64,000 nt of DNA, from positions 3,906,001 through 3,970,000 of the forward strand of contig NZ_AP022608.1 in the NCBI RefSeq assembly GCF_010728925.1. Reading direction: 5' to 3'. The notes under the pieces were generated by a model that did no database searches, was not told where the DNA came from, and saw only the letters and a list, made by a program, of their open reading frames with translations. The position numbers and the translations under genes are program-made. The DNA is from Mycolicibacterium gadium. GTDB taxonomy: Bacteria; Actinomycetota; Actinomycetes; Mycobacteriales; Mycobacteriaceae. Positions within the stretch are counted from its first letter, which is position 1. Every line of letters begins with the position of its first letter. Positions 26,908-37,078 of the stretch are shown in pieces.

Positions 26908-27567
26908 TTACTGACCCAACGTGTTCTGCATGGCGCCGGCCAGCACGTTCACCGCCGGGCCTCCGTTACCGGACTGACAGACTTTCGCCTGTAGCAGAAC
27001 GTTCTCGCGCTTGCGGGTCGTGTTGAAGCACCGCCGATCGGTGCCCGCCTCCTGCTTGACCCAGTCCGCGTCGGTCGCGCCGGCCGGCCCGCCGGTGAAG
27101 GTCCACACCTGGGTGGTCATGTTGTCCAGGTGCATTGCGGTGGTCTGGCCGTTGCAGCCCAGAGTGCGGTCGACAACGCGGCGGAAAGCCCGGTCGGCGG
27201 CGTCGCTGGTGGCGAAGACGCCGACCGCCTGTTTGACGAAATGGGTCTGGTCGTTCGGCCCGGTCTGCGTCACCGCCCCGTTGAAGGACGCCAGGTCCGG
27301 ATCCGCGTACACGTCGGGCAGGCCGACGTCGGCCCAGTTGTTGCACGCGGGGTAGTCGACGTAGAACGACTGGAACGGCGCGGTGAACGTCCACTCGAAT
27401 CGCATCGGCGCCCCGACGATGTTGCCCACCGAACCCTTGGCCATCACCGCGTAGTTCACGACGCCCGGATCCGACGGTCGCGCCGAAGCCTCCCCCGGTG
27501 GCGCCGCCAACGACAGGCCGGCGGCAACACCGACACCGGCGAGGACGGCGAGCCGCCGAGGCATCAC
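26908..27567 (-). CDS. secreted PknH-like sensor domain protein
   Basis: 219 residues with an N-terminal signal peptide (PRRLAVLAGVGVAAGLSLAA, Ala-rich cleavage region near residue 28) and a PknH extracellular-sensor-type domain. Four cysteines (YPACNNW, LGCNG, RRCFN, KVCQSG) could form the two disulfides typical of this fold. Position and length match Rv3705c. Start GTG 27567 or ATG 27564. It follows ohr by 3 bases on the same strand. Ligand unknown. Confidence 0.85.
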   Translation of the reverse strand: MMPRRLAVLAGVGVAAGLSLAAPPGEASARPSDPGVVNYAVMAKGSVGNIVGAPMRFEWTFTAPFQSFYVDYPACNNWADVGLPDVYADPDLASFNGAVTQTGPNDQTHFVKQAVGVFATSDAADRAFRRVVDRTLGCNGQTTAMHLDNMTTQVWTFTGGPAGATDADWVKQEAGTDRRCFNTTRKRENVLLQAKVCQSGNGGPAVNVLAGAMQNTLGQ

Positions 27568-27570
27568 GAA

Positions 27571-27999
27571 CTAGACCTTCGCCGACAGCTTGACGTCGAT
27601 GTTGCCGCGAGTGGCTTTGGAGTACGGGCAGAACTGGTGCGCCTTCTCCATCAGCTCCTCCGCGGCGGCCTGCTCGAAGCCGGGCAGGTAGCCGATCAGG
27701 TGGGCGTTGATGGCGAACCCGCCGTCGGGGTCCTTACCGAATCCGACCTGCGCCGTGATTGCGCTGGCATCGTCGACGTCGATCTTCTCCTTGCCGGCGA
27801 CCGCCCGAAGCGCGCCGAGGAAGCACGCGGCGTAACCGGCCGAGAACAACTCCTCGGGGTTGGTGCCCACGCCACTGCCACCCATCTCCTTCGGATGGTT
27901 GGTGTCCAGGTCGATACGGCCGGTCGAGGACTTCACATGGCCTTCGCGGCCGCCTCCGGTTGCGGTGGATTCTGACGTGAAAAGAACTTCGATGCTCAT
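27571..27999 (-). CDS. ohr: organic hydroperoxide resistance protein (Ohr/OsmC family)
   Basis: 142 residues. Both redox cysteines are present, in AACFLGAL (about residue 57) and FCPYSKATRG (about residue 121); Ohr reduces organic hydroperoxides through a disulfide recycled by thiols. GGSGVGTNPEELF is the Ohr signature. Start ATG 27999 chosen over an upstream codon. It lies between the sensor-domain gene and a catalase gene, a local peroxide-defence group. Confidence 0.92.
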   Translation of the reverse strand: MSIEVLFTSESTATGGGREGHVKSSTGRIDLDTNHPKEMGGSGVGTNPEELFSAGYAACFLGALRAVAGKEKIDVDDASAITAQVGFGKDPDGGFAINAHLIGYLPGFEQAAAEELMEKAHQFCPYSKATRGNIDVKLSAKV

Positions 28000-28020
28000 G
28001 TTCCTGATCATGCCAGCCCT

Positions 28021-28050
28021 GTTGCAGACGGCAAGGTGCCCGTCTGCAAG
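28021..28050 (-). terminator. hairpin immediately after the catalase stop codon
   Basis: TTGCAGACGG (28022-28031) and CCGTCTGCAA (28040-28049) form a perfect 10-bp stem with an 8-base loop, one base past the catalase stop. No T tract follows, so termination may be partial, leaving some read-through into ohr. Confidence 0.65.
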
Positions 28051-29511
28051 CTAGCCGCCGGCGCCGCTCTGTTTGGCGCGCACGCCTTCCTCGACCTTCT
28101 TACCGAGATCGGGGTCCACGTTCGTCCAGTACTGGAACACCCGCGACAGCACCGGCTCGCGCACACCATCAAGGACGTGCCCGATGATGTTGTGCGCCAA
28201 TCGATCCCGTGCAGCGTCGTCGAGGACTTCGCGGACCATCGTGCCCGCCTGGCCCCAATCGTCGTCCTCGGCGCGCAGCGCGTAGGCCGTGCGGACCATG
28301 TCCCCATCGGACGCCCAGTGCACCTCGGCAGCGCGCTTCGGGTCGACCTCCGGGCCGCCCATCGAGTTCGGCGTGTAGACGGGATCGGTCGCATTGCGGA
28401 TACGCATCGCGCCGTCCTTGGAATACGCGCGCACCTCGGTGTGCGGCTCGTTGACCGGAATCTGCTTGTAGTTGACGCCGAGCCGGGCGCGGTGGGCATC
28501 GGAGTAGGAGAACCCGCGGGCCAACAGCATCTTGTCCGGGCTCAATCCGGTGCCCGGAACGATGTTGTTCGGCTCGAAGGCGGCCTGCTCTATCTGCGCG
28601 TGGTAGTCCTCGACGTTGCGGTTCAGGGTCATCTTCCCGACCTCGTGCAGCGGGTAGTCGCCGTGCGGCCACACCTTGGTGAGGTCGAAGGGATTGAACC
28701 GGTAGGTCTTGGCGTCCTCGAACGGCATGATCTGCACGTGCAAGGTCCACGACGGATGGTTGCCGTCCTCGATGGAGGTGAACAGGTCGCGCTGGTGGTA
28801 GTCGCCGTCCTCGCCGGCCAGCCGATCGGCGTCCTCCTGGGTCAGGAAGTCGATGCCCTGGTCGGTCTTGAAGTGGTACTTCACCCAGAACAGCTCGTCG
28901 TTGGCGTTGACCCAGCTGTAGGTGTGGCTGGAGTAGCCGTTCATGTGCCGCCACGTCTTGGGGATGCCGCGATCACCCATCAGCCAGGTGACCTGGTGCG
29001 CAGACTCCGGGGATAGCGTCCAGAAGTCCCACTGCATGTGGTGGTCGCGAAGATTGTTGGCGGCCATCCGCTTCTGCGAGCGGATGAAGTTCTGGAACTT
29101 CATCGGGTCACGCACGAAGAACACCGGGGTGTTGTTGCCGACCATGTCGAAGTTGCCGTCGGAGGTGTAGAACTTCAGCGCGAACCCGCGCGGGTCACGC
29201 CAGGTGTCCGGGCTCCCGCGCTCCCCGGCGACGGTGGAGAACCTGGCGACCATCTCGGTCTTGGCGCCGGGCTGCAGAAACGCGGCCTTGGTCCACTTGC
29301 TGACGTCGTGGGTTACCTCGAACTGACCGAACGCACCGCCGCCCTTGGCATGGGGCTGCCGCTCCGGGATGCGTTCCCGGTTGAAGTTGGCCATCTGCTC
29401 GATCAGGTAGTGGTCCTGGAGCAGGATCGGGCCGTCGGGGCCGACGGTCAGTGAATGCTCGACGCTGGGGGCAGGGGCCCCGGAATCTGTGGTCGTGAAC
29501 TTCTCGGTCAT
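28051..29511 (-). CDS. katA: monofunctional haem catalase
   Basis: 486 residues; dismutates hydrogen peroxide. The distal histidine lies in [16 protein letters not shown] (about residue 54), the catalytic Asn in [16 protein letters not shown] and the proximal haem tyrosine in [15 protein letters not shown] (about residue 338). Length fits small-subunit (clade 3) catalases. M. tuberculosis lacks this type, using KatG instead. ATG 29511 lies 10 bases after GAGGAG. A SigF-like promoter may lie upstream. Confidence 0.94.
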   Translation of the reverse strand: MTEKFTTTDSGAPAPSVEHSLTVGPDGPILLQDHYLIEQMANFNRERIPERQPHAKGGGAFGQFEVTHDVSKWTKAAFLQPGAKTEMVARFSTVAGERGSPDTWRDPRGFALKFYTSDGNFDMVGNNTPVFFVRDPMKFQNFIRSQKRMAANNLRDHHMQWDFWTLSPESAHQVTWLMGDRGIPKTWRHMNGYSSHTYSWVNANDELFWVKYHFKTDQGIDFLTQEDADRLAGEDGDYHQRDLFTSIEDGNHPSWTLHVQIMPFEDAKTYRFNPFDLTKVWPHGDYPLHEVGKMTLNRNVEDYHAQIEQAAFEPNNIVPGTGLSPDKMLLARGFSYSDAHRARLGVNYKQIPVNEPHTEVRAYSKDGAMRIRNATDPVYTPNSMGGPEVDPKRAAEVHWASDGDMVRTAYALRAEDDDWGQAGTMVREVLDDAARDRLAHNIIGHVLDGVREPVLSRVFQYWTNVDPDLGKKVEEGVRAKQSGAGG

Positions 29512-29559
29512 CAGGTGTCATCTCCTCGAGGAGGCCGTGGGCTGTGCCTCGTCGCGTTG

Positions 29560-29587
29560 ATTCCCCCTGAATGGATCGATTCCAAAC
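29560..29587 (-). promoter_or_regulatory. possible SigF-type promoter of the catalase gene
   Basis: On the minus strand, GTTT (plus-strand 29584-29587) is followed after 18 bases by GGGAAT (29560-29565), resembling the mycobacterial SigF pattern GTTT-n15-17-GGGWA(T). The spacer is one base longer than usual. Confidence 0.35.
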
Positions 29588-29610
29588 ATCGCGGGACATT
29601 TCGTTGAGAA

Positions 29611-30009
29611 CTAGGGGCGCGACGGCGGCGTCGCGCCTGGTGACTGGGGAGGCTGCGGCGGCTCGGAACGGGGACCACCGGGGCCGAAACCCTGACCGGG
29701 GCCGAACTCACCGCGCGGGATCATCGGGAACATGCCTGGCGGAGGCGGTCCGCGGTGGATGAACGCCATACCGCCGTCACCCCGTGGGCCGTCGTGGCCG
29801 CCGCGGTGGCCTGCGCTCTGTGTTCCGAGGATGTACCCGGAGAAGAAGATGACCGCGACGATGAACACCACGCCCGCGACGACGCCGACCCAGGCGGCGG
29901 CGAGGGTCGCCTTGGACCGCCGAGGTTCCTCGCGCACAACGGGCTCTGCGGGGGGCGGGGTGACGACCGGGCCGGTCGCGGGTTCTGGGGACGCCGATGT
30001 TTCGCTCAT
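29611..30009 (-). CDS. proline/glycine-rich single-pass membrane protein
   Basis: 132 residues: a proline-rich cytoplasmic N-terminus (TPPPAEPVVREEP), one membrane helix (AAWVGVVAGVVFIVAVIFFS, about residues 38-57) and a low-complexity outer tail rich in Gly, Pro, His and Phe. Resembles Rv3706c in position and style. Start ATG 30009 (MSETSASPEP) chosen. No enzymatic domain; function unknown. Confidence 0.7.
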   Translation of the reverse strand: MSETSASPEPATGPVVTPPPAEPVVREEPRRSKATLAAAWVGVVAGVVFIVAVIFFSGYILGTQSAGHRGGHDGPRGDGGMAFIHRGPPPPGMFPMIPRGEFGPGQGFGPGGPRSEPPQPPQSPGATPPSRP

Positions 30010-30080
30010 GGGCACGATCATGCACACCGTACTGATGTGCCCGTCATGTATCAGCTATGAATCAGCTGTGCGCGGACAGG

Positions 30081-30120
30081 GATCGGCCCGCCACCGAGGG
30101 GAGTACGTGGCGGGCCGATC
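30081..30120 (-). terminator. 14-bp perfect stem-loop downstream of small secreted protein gene
   Basis: GATCGGCCCGCCAC (30081-30094) is exactly complementary to 30107-30120 with a 12-base loop. It lies 13 bases beyond the stop of the minus-strand gene ending at 30134 and probably marks its transcript end. No T run follows. Confidence 0.65.
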
Positions 30121-30133
30121 GGTCGGGGTGGTT

Positions 30134-30514
30134 CTAGCGAGCGTCGGTGGTCAAGCCGGGCAGGTTGAGAACCGGAAACTTCGGATTCTTCGTCGGCTGC
30201 GGTGCGGAGGTCACCTCGGTCAGCACCGGCGCGTTGCCGCCGCCGGCGAGGGGGCCCCGAACGTCGTTTCCACGCGCGGGAGGCGTGGTGACGACGACCG
30301 AACCGTTGCGGCACGAGACGATCTTTCCGTCGACGTAGACATCCTCACCATTGTGGATGGGGATGGTGTAACCGTCGGCGTCCGTGTAGTTGCACCCGCC
30401 GGGGCCGGACGGGTCATTGTCCTCGGCGAAGGCTGTCGCCGGAGCAATGGACAGGATGGCAAGGGCGCCAAGCAGAGTTGCGGCGTACTTGAAGTTGTTC
30501 TTGGACTTGATCAT
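30134..30514 (-). CDS. small secreted protein of unknown function
   Basis: 126 residues with a clear signal peptide: basic MIKSKNNFK, hydrophobic YAATLLGALAILSIAPA, cleavage after ATAFA near residue 30. The mature part of about 96 residues has two cysteines (GGCNYTDADG, VSCRNGS) that may form a disulfide and a proline-rich C-terminus. Not a family I recognise. Transcribed alone, with its own hairpin terminator. Confidence 0.75.
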   Translation of the reverse strand: MIKSKNNFKYAATLLGALAILSIAPATAFAEDNDPSGPGGCNYTDADGYTIPIHNGEDVYVDGKIVSCRNGSVVVTTPPARGNDVRGPLAGGGNAPVLTEVTSAPQPTKNPKFPVLNLPGLTTDAR

Positions 30515-30658
30515 TGGATTTCCTCTCAGGTATTCGGTCAGGGGTGCGTCATCGCTGAAGAAATAGTCCCGAGAAGGCCGCGCTCACGTAATCGCCCACA
30601 GGCCAGAGTTCGCTTGTGGAAGGGAAGGTTTTGCCATCCGTCAGGCAAGGTTCTCGAC

Positions 30659-30682
30659 GTTTGATGGCCCCCGGGCCGGGTA
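30659..30682 (+). promoter_or_regulatory. SigF-type promoter
   Basis: GTTT (30659-30662), a 15-base spacer and GGGTA (30678-30682) match the mycobacterial SigF consensus. The -10 box ends 11 bases before ATG 30694, so the transcript would have a leader of only a few bases. Confidence 0.6.
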
Positions 30683-30693
30683 GTTCTGGCGCC

Positions 30694-32202
30694 ATGACCT
30701 CGCTATGGCTGGCCGACAGGGCCGAATCCGCCGGTACGCCGCGCGACAACGAGATTCTCCGGGATGCAACCGACGTGGTGGTCGTCGGCGCCGGGATCAC
30801 CGGTCTCACCACAGCTGTGCTGCTGGCCCGGGCTGGTAAACGCGTCACCGTCGTCGAAGCCCAGTACGTCGGGGCCGGGGCGACCGGTAACACCACCGGG
30901 AAGGTGAGCCTGCTGCAGGGCACCAAGCTCTCGCGCATCGCCAAGAAGCACGGGCGAGAGGTGCTGCGGGACTACGTCACCGGAAACACCGAGGGCCGCG
31001 ACTGGCTACTTCGCTATTGCGAGGAACACGGTGTCGATGTCCAGCGCGAAGACGACTACGCCTACGCCCAGGCGGCCGACGGCGTCGACACCGCACGGTC
31101 AGTGCTGTCCGCCGCCAGGACGGCCCGGCTCGACAGCGCCGAGTGGGTCGAGCAGGCGGATGTTCCGTTCCCGTTCCGCGGCGGCGTTCGACTGCCGGAC
31201 CAGGCGCAGATCGATCCCATACCGTTCCTCAACGCCCTGGTGGCCGAGCTCGAAACGCATGGCGGCACCTTGCTGCAGGGTGTTCGGGTCACTTCGATCT
31301 CCGGTACGGGTCCGCTGCGGGTTTCCGTGCAGCTACCGGAAACCTCAGAGCAGCAACAGGTCTCTCTGACGGCACAGCAGGTCGTGCTTGCGACCGGCAT
31401 CCCGATCTTGGACCGCGGCGGATTCTTCGCCAGGGTGAAGCCCCAGCGCTCCTACTGCCTGGCGTTCGACGTACCCGGCGACATCACCCGGTCCATGTTC
31501 ATCTCCGTGGACTCGCCCACTCGGTCGGTGCGCTACGCGCCGACGGGCGGGGAAGAAAAGCTCGTCGTCGGAGGCGCTGGGCATACCGTCGGCCGCGCCG
31601 ATTCAGCCGCGGCCGGTATCGAAGAGCTGACGAAATGGGCCGTCCTGCACTATCCGGGCGCCGTTCGAACCCACTTCTGGTCCGCCCAGGACTACACGCC
31701 GATCGACGAACTCCCGTATGTCGGGCCGCTGCTGCCGAAGTTCGAGAGAATCTTCGTCGCTACAGGTTTCGACAAGTGGGGGATGTCCAACGGCGTCGCG
31801 GCGGCACTGGCGCTGTCATCGCAGATGCTCGGCGGCCGGATGGACTGGCGCCGCGCGTTCGCGAGTTGGAGCCCACACGAAGCCGCCGGCCTCGCCACCG
31901 CGCTGATGGCGAACCTCGAGGTGGGATTCAACTTGGCCAAGGGCTGGGTGACGCCGATCGTCGCCTCGACCGCCGAGCCGAGCGAGGGTGACGGCGTGGT
32001 GACCGGACCTCCGTGGCACCTGCGCGCACAGAGCAAGGTCGACGGTGAGACGCACGTTGTTTCCCCGGTATGCCCGCACCTCGGCGGCATCGTGAGCTGG
32101 AACGACGCGGATTGCACCTGGGAGTGCCCGCTGCACGGCTCACGTTTCGCTCCCGACGGCAGCCTGCTCGAGGGCCCCGCGACCAGGTCCTTGACAGCCT
32201 GA
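30694..32202 (+). CDS. FAD-dependent oxidoreductase with C-terminal Rieske domain
   Basis: 502 residues. The N-terminal DAO-type domain carries the FAD dinucleotide motif VVVVGAGITGLTTAVLLARA (about residues 28-47) and a late ATGFDKWGMSNGVAA. The C-terminal 70 residues form a Rieske [2Fe-2S] domain with ligands in CPHLGG and CPLHGSRF. This fusion occurs in Bacillus YhfW-type and many actinobacterial proteins; the substrate is unknown, and electron flow between the FAD and the cluster is implied. Start ATG 30694 is supported by the SigF-type promoter just upstream, suggesting stationary-phase or stress expression. Confidence 0.88.
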   Translation: MTSLWLADRAESAGTPRDNEILRDATDVVVVGAGITGLTTAVLLARAGKRVTVVEAQYVGAGATGNTTGKVSLLQGTKLSRIAKKHGREVLRDYVTGNTEGRDWLLRYCEEHGVDVQREDDYAYAQAADGVDTARSVLSAARTARLDSAEWVEQADVPFPFRGGVRLPDQAQIDPIPFLNALVAELETHGGTLLQGVRVTSISGTGPLRVSVQLPETSEQQQVSLTAQQVVLATGIPILDRGGFFARVKPQRSYCLAFDVPGDITRSMFISVDSPTRSVRYAPTGGEEKLVVGGAGHTVGRADSAAAGIEELTKWAVLHYPGAVRTHFWSAQDYTPIDELPYVGPLLPKFERIFVATGFDKWGMSNGVAAALALSSQMLGGRMDWRRAFASWSPHEAAGLATALMANLEVGFNLAKGWVTPIVASTAEPSEGDGVVTGPPWHLRAQSKVDGETHVVSPVCPHLGGIVSWNDADCTWECPLHGSRFAPDGSLLEGPATRSLTA

Positions 32203-32267
32203 CTCCCCTAACCAGGTGTGACAAAGTTCGTTGAATGGACAGCCTCGAGGCGGGGTAATCCACGTCC

Positions 32268-32969
32268 ATGCACCGAGAATCCAGCCACGTCTTGGCGCAG
32301 ACGCTGGGAGACCTGGCCGTCGAGATGCAGGCCAAGGCGGACAGCCAAGACACTCTGCAGACCATTGTCAACGCGGCCGCGGACATCGTTCCGGGCGCGC
32401 GGTGGGCGGGCATCTCCCTGCTCGACGGCGAGCGCGTGGTCGTCAAAGTGCCGACCGATCCGATCGTCGCCAAGCTGGAAGATCTGCAAGTGGAGTTGGG
32501 CGACGGCCCCTGCCTCACGGCCCTGAGAGATCAGCGAACCGTGCGCATCGAAGATACAAAGTCCGACACCAGATGGCCTCAATTCGCGGATCAGGCAGCT
32601 GAACTGGGCGTGCGAAGCGTGCTGTCATTTCAGCTGTCCGTGCAGCAGGGCAACCTCGGCGCCCTCAACGTGTACGGCACTGAGGCCGGTGTGTTCGGCG
32701 ACGATTCGGTGGAGACCGGAGCGATCCTGGCTCAGCACGCCGCCGTCGCGATGGCGGGCTCGGCGGCCGCGGTCCAATTCCAGACGGGACTTGCCAGCCG
32801 CGACGTCATCGGGCAGGCCAAGGGGCTGCTCATGCAGCGCGACAACCTCACCGGGGTGCAGGCCTTCGCGATGCTCACCCGCGCCTCACAGGAGACCAAC
32901 ATGAAGCTCGCAGACGTGGCCCGCTGGCTGGTCTCCGAGCACGAGGAGGGCTTGTCGCGGTCCGACTAG
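32268..32969 (+). CDS. GAF and ANTAR domain regulatory protein
   Basis: 233 residues: an N-terminal GAF sensory domain (about residues 20-160; GDGPCLTALRDQRTVRIED is typical) and a C-terminal ANTAR domain (RDVIGQAKGLLMQRDNLTGVQAFAMLTRASQ, about residues 175-206, here in two halves) that binds tandem RNA hairpins to prevent transcription termination. Mycobacteria carry several such proteins. Its target RNA is not obvious. Follows the FAD/Rieske gene by 65 bases and may respond to redox or stress signals. Confidence 0.9.
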   Translation: MHRESSHVLAQTLGDLAVEMQAKADSQDTLQTIVNAAADIVPGARWAGISLLDGERVVVKVPTDPIVAKLEDLQVELGDGPCLTALRDQRTVRIEDTKSDTRWPQFADQAAELGVRSVLSFQLSVQQGNLGALNVYGTEAGVFGDDSVETGAILAQHAAVAMAGSAAAVQFQTGLASRDVIGQAKGLLMQRDNLTGVQAFAMLTRASQETNMKLADVARWLVSEHEEGLSRSD

Positions 32970-34090
32970 GGCTTGAACGGGTTCACCGCGAATTGGATGA
33001 CCCGGTATGGCGTCCCGCCGCGGGCGGTGGTGTTCCACTGGCTGACGAACACCCTCAGTTCGTCCAGGGTGGAACCGGGTGAAATGTATCCGCCGTAGGG
33101 TTGGGCCAACCGGTTGTTCTCCGGCGGCCCAAGGTGTTCCACCGGATCGGGCCATTCGGCGGCCACGACGACCGTCGTCACCGGGGCCGTCCCCAGACCG
33201 GTCGGGTCATGGGCGACGCGCACCTCCATGTTCCCAGTGGACGCGTTGAAGTACGACAGCACCGTCTTGCCGTCGATCTGGCGGATGCTCATCTCGCCGA
33301 TCATGTCCGGCCACAACGGTGTCGGCGGATTCCCCCAGCCCCGTTCCGCCGACCAGCCCTGCCAGCTGGAGCGATCGGTGAAGGTCTTGGGTTGCGCGCG
33401 ATACAACACCAACGGTCCGGTGCGGTCGAAGTTGTTGGCGACGATGTACACCCAGCCGCTCTCGGAGTCCGGCCGAGGGATCGGGTCGTAATACCCGCTG
33501 ATCTGCGACTGCCACGAATTCTCATAGGTGGCCTCGCGAACCGAACCCGGAACTGTCTGCCAGTTACTCTGTGCGGCATCCGCTTTCACCAGCCGCGAGG
33601 TCAGCGGGTCGAGGTCGCGCACGGTGGTCACCAACAAGTAGTTCTCGCGGTTGATCTGCACCACCCCGGCGGGTAGCTGCGAGGTCCCCGGCTCGGTGGG
33701 ATCGCCCAGCAGCGGCTTGTCGATACCCCTCACCGCGTCGTAGCGCACGCCGTTGGGGTCGTCGATGGAATCGGATTCGACGTGCAGTGCGATCGGCGAA
33801 TACCACCCGCCGAAGCCGACCGCCTGGCCGGCGAAACTGTCACCGCAGACCTGGAGGATGCCGCTGGGAAACTCCATGAACTCGCAGAGGTCGGTGGCGC
33901 CGATACCGTAATCCCTTGTCGGCGTGCCGGTTCCCGCCGTCGGGGCGATCCGGATCACCTGGCCGGGCGCCAGCGGGTGCAGGATCGGATCAGGCACAGG
34001 CGACGGCGGATCGGCGTGCGCGCTGCCCGCCGAAATGGCATTCCAGCAGAGAAAGATCGAGAAGAGGCCTGCTGGAATGCAGTTTCGCAA
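32966..34090 (-). CDS. exported DUF4185 domain protein
   Basis: 374 residues with a signal peptide (GLFSIFLCWNAISAGSAHA, cleavage near residue 26) and a DUF4185 beta-propeller-like domain with repeated aromatic/Gly motifs (VCGDSFAGQAVGFGGWYSPI, SGWVYIVANNFDRTGPLVLY, NNRLAQPYGGYISPGSTLDE). Matches Rv3707c by position. Related folds occur in glycan-binding or hydrolysing proteins, but no catalytic residue can be assigned. Four-base convergent overlap with the GAF-ANTAR gene; it lies 5 bases after asd on the same strand, so it may end the ask-asd transcript. Confidence 0.85.
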   Translation of the reverse strand: MRNCIPAGLFSIFLCWNAISAGSAHADPPSPVPDPILHPLAPGQVIRIAPTAGTGTPTRDYGIGATDLCEFMEFPSGILQVCGDSFAGQAVGFGGWYSPIALHVESDSIDDPNGVRYDAVRGIDKPLLGDPTEPGTSQLPAGVVQINRENYLLVTTVRDLDPLTSRLVKADAAQSNWQTVPGSVREATYENSWQSQISGYYDPIPRPDSESGWVYIVANNFDRTGPLVLYRAQPKTFTDRSSWQGWSAERGWGNPPTPLWPDMIGEMSIRQIDGKTVLSYFNASTGNMEVRVAHDPTGLGTAPVTTVVVAAEWPDPVEHLGPPENNRLAQPYGGYISPGSTLDELRVFVSQWNTTARGGTPYRVIQFAVNPFKP

Positions 34091-34095
34091 GAGCG

Positions 34096-36420
<2,325 letters not shown>

Positions 36421-36494
36421 TGGGTATGCCTTTCAGGTGCTGGGGAAGATCCCAACAAGGATAAGGGTTTGGCGCACCCCATTTTGTCCGCCGG

Positions 36495-36950
36495 TCAGCT
36501 GCAGGCGTCCGCCAGCTCGCCGAGTCCGTCCCCGATGCGCTTGTTCAGAAGCGTCATCTCTAAGAACGAGGGCGGCGGGGGTGCACCGGGAGCGCGAGTA
36601 TCCACCTCGGCCCGCACCCGCGGCAGCATGGCGACGAATTTGGAGGCCGCATCGGCGACCTGCACGGCCGTGGTCGCGAGGTTGGGGTCGCTGATGTCCT
36701 GCGCGCGCTGAGCCAGGCCGTCGGCCCACTGTTGGTACGCGGCGTCCTCGGCCACCGTCGGTACCGCCGGGTCGCTGTCGCTTTCCTTGGAGGCGATCAG
36801 ATCGCTCTGCGACTTGTTGTAGTCGAGGAAGGCCTGCACGGGCTTGCACTCCTCGGACGGCCGGTTGAAGAAGGTATTGGACAGCACCAGCGCGATCACG
36901 ACGAACACGACGACGGCTATGGCAAGCCACCACCGTCGATCAAGTCTCAT
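36495..36950 (-). CDS. membrane-anchored protein of unknown function
   Basis: 151 residues: a basic start MRLDRRWW, one membrane helix (LAIAVVVFVVIALVLSNTFF, residues 9-28) and an outer helical domain with two cysteines (EECKPVQ near residue 36 and the C-terminal ADACS). Start ATG 36950 chosen because the upstream frame lacks coding character. Not a family I can name; it sits upstream of ask on the same strand but 74 bases away. Confidence 0.75.
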   Translation of the reverse strand: MRLDRRWWLAIAVVVFVVIALVLSNTFFNRPSEECKPVQAFLDYNKSQSDLIASKESDSDPAVPTVAEDAAYQQWADGLAQRAQDISDPNLATTAVQVADAASKFVAMLPRVRAEVDTRAPGAPPPPSFLEMTLLNKRIGDGLGELADACS

Positions 36951-37026
36951 TGCTGGAACTCTAGCGACCCGCCGACTATTAACGCGCAGGCAACATCGCG
37001 AGCTGATCCACGTAACAGAAACAACG

Positions 37027-37042
37027 GTTACTGACAGTGAAC
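37027..37042 (+). promoter_or_regulatory. possible GlnR-binding site upstream of amt
   Basis: GTTAC-TGACAG-TGAAC fits the AC-n9-AC core of GlnR sites and the GTNAC-n6-GAAAC half-pair pattern of actinobacterial GlnR boxes. A further GTAAC (37012-37016) and AGAAAC (37017-37022) lie just upstream. It is 37 bases before the amt start, next to where a promoter would be expected. Confidence 0.45.
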
Positions 37043-37078
37043 GGTCCACGGCGGGCCGCATCACTTCAGGAGACATAA

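Noticed and set aside
32226..32257. SigF promoter before the GAF-ANTAR gene (GGGTAA at 32253).
   Set aside because: The -10-like box is good but the nearest GTTG/GTTC -35 gives a spacer of 19 or more bases, outside the usual range.
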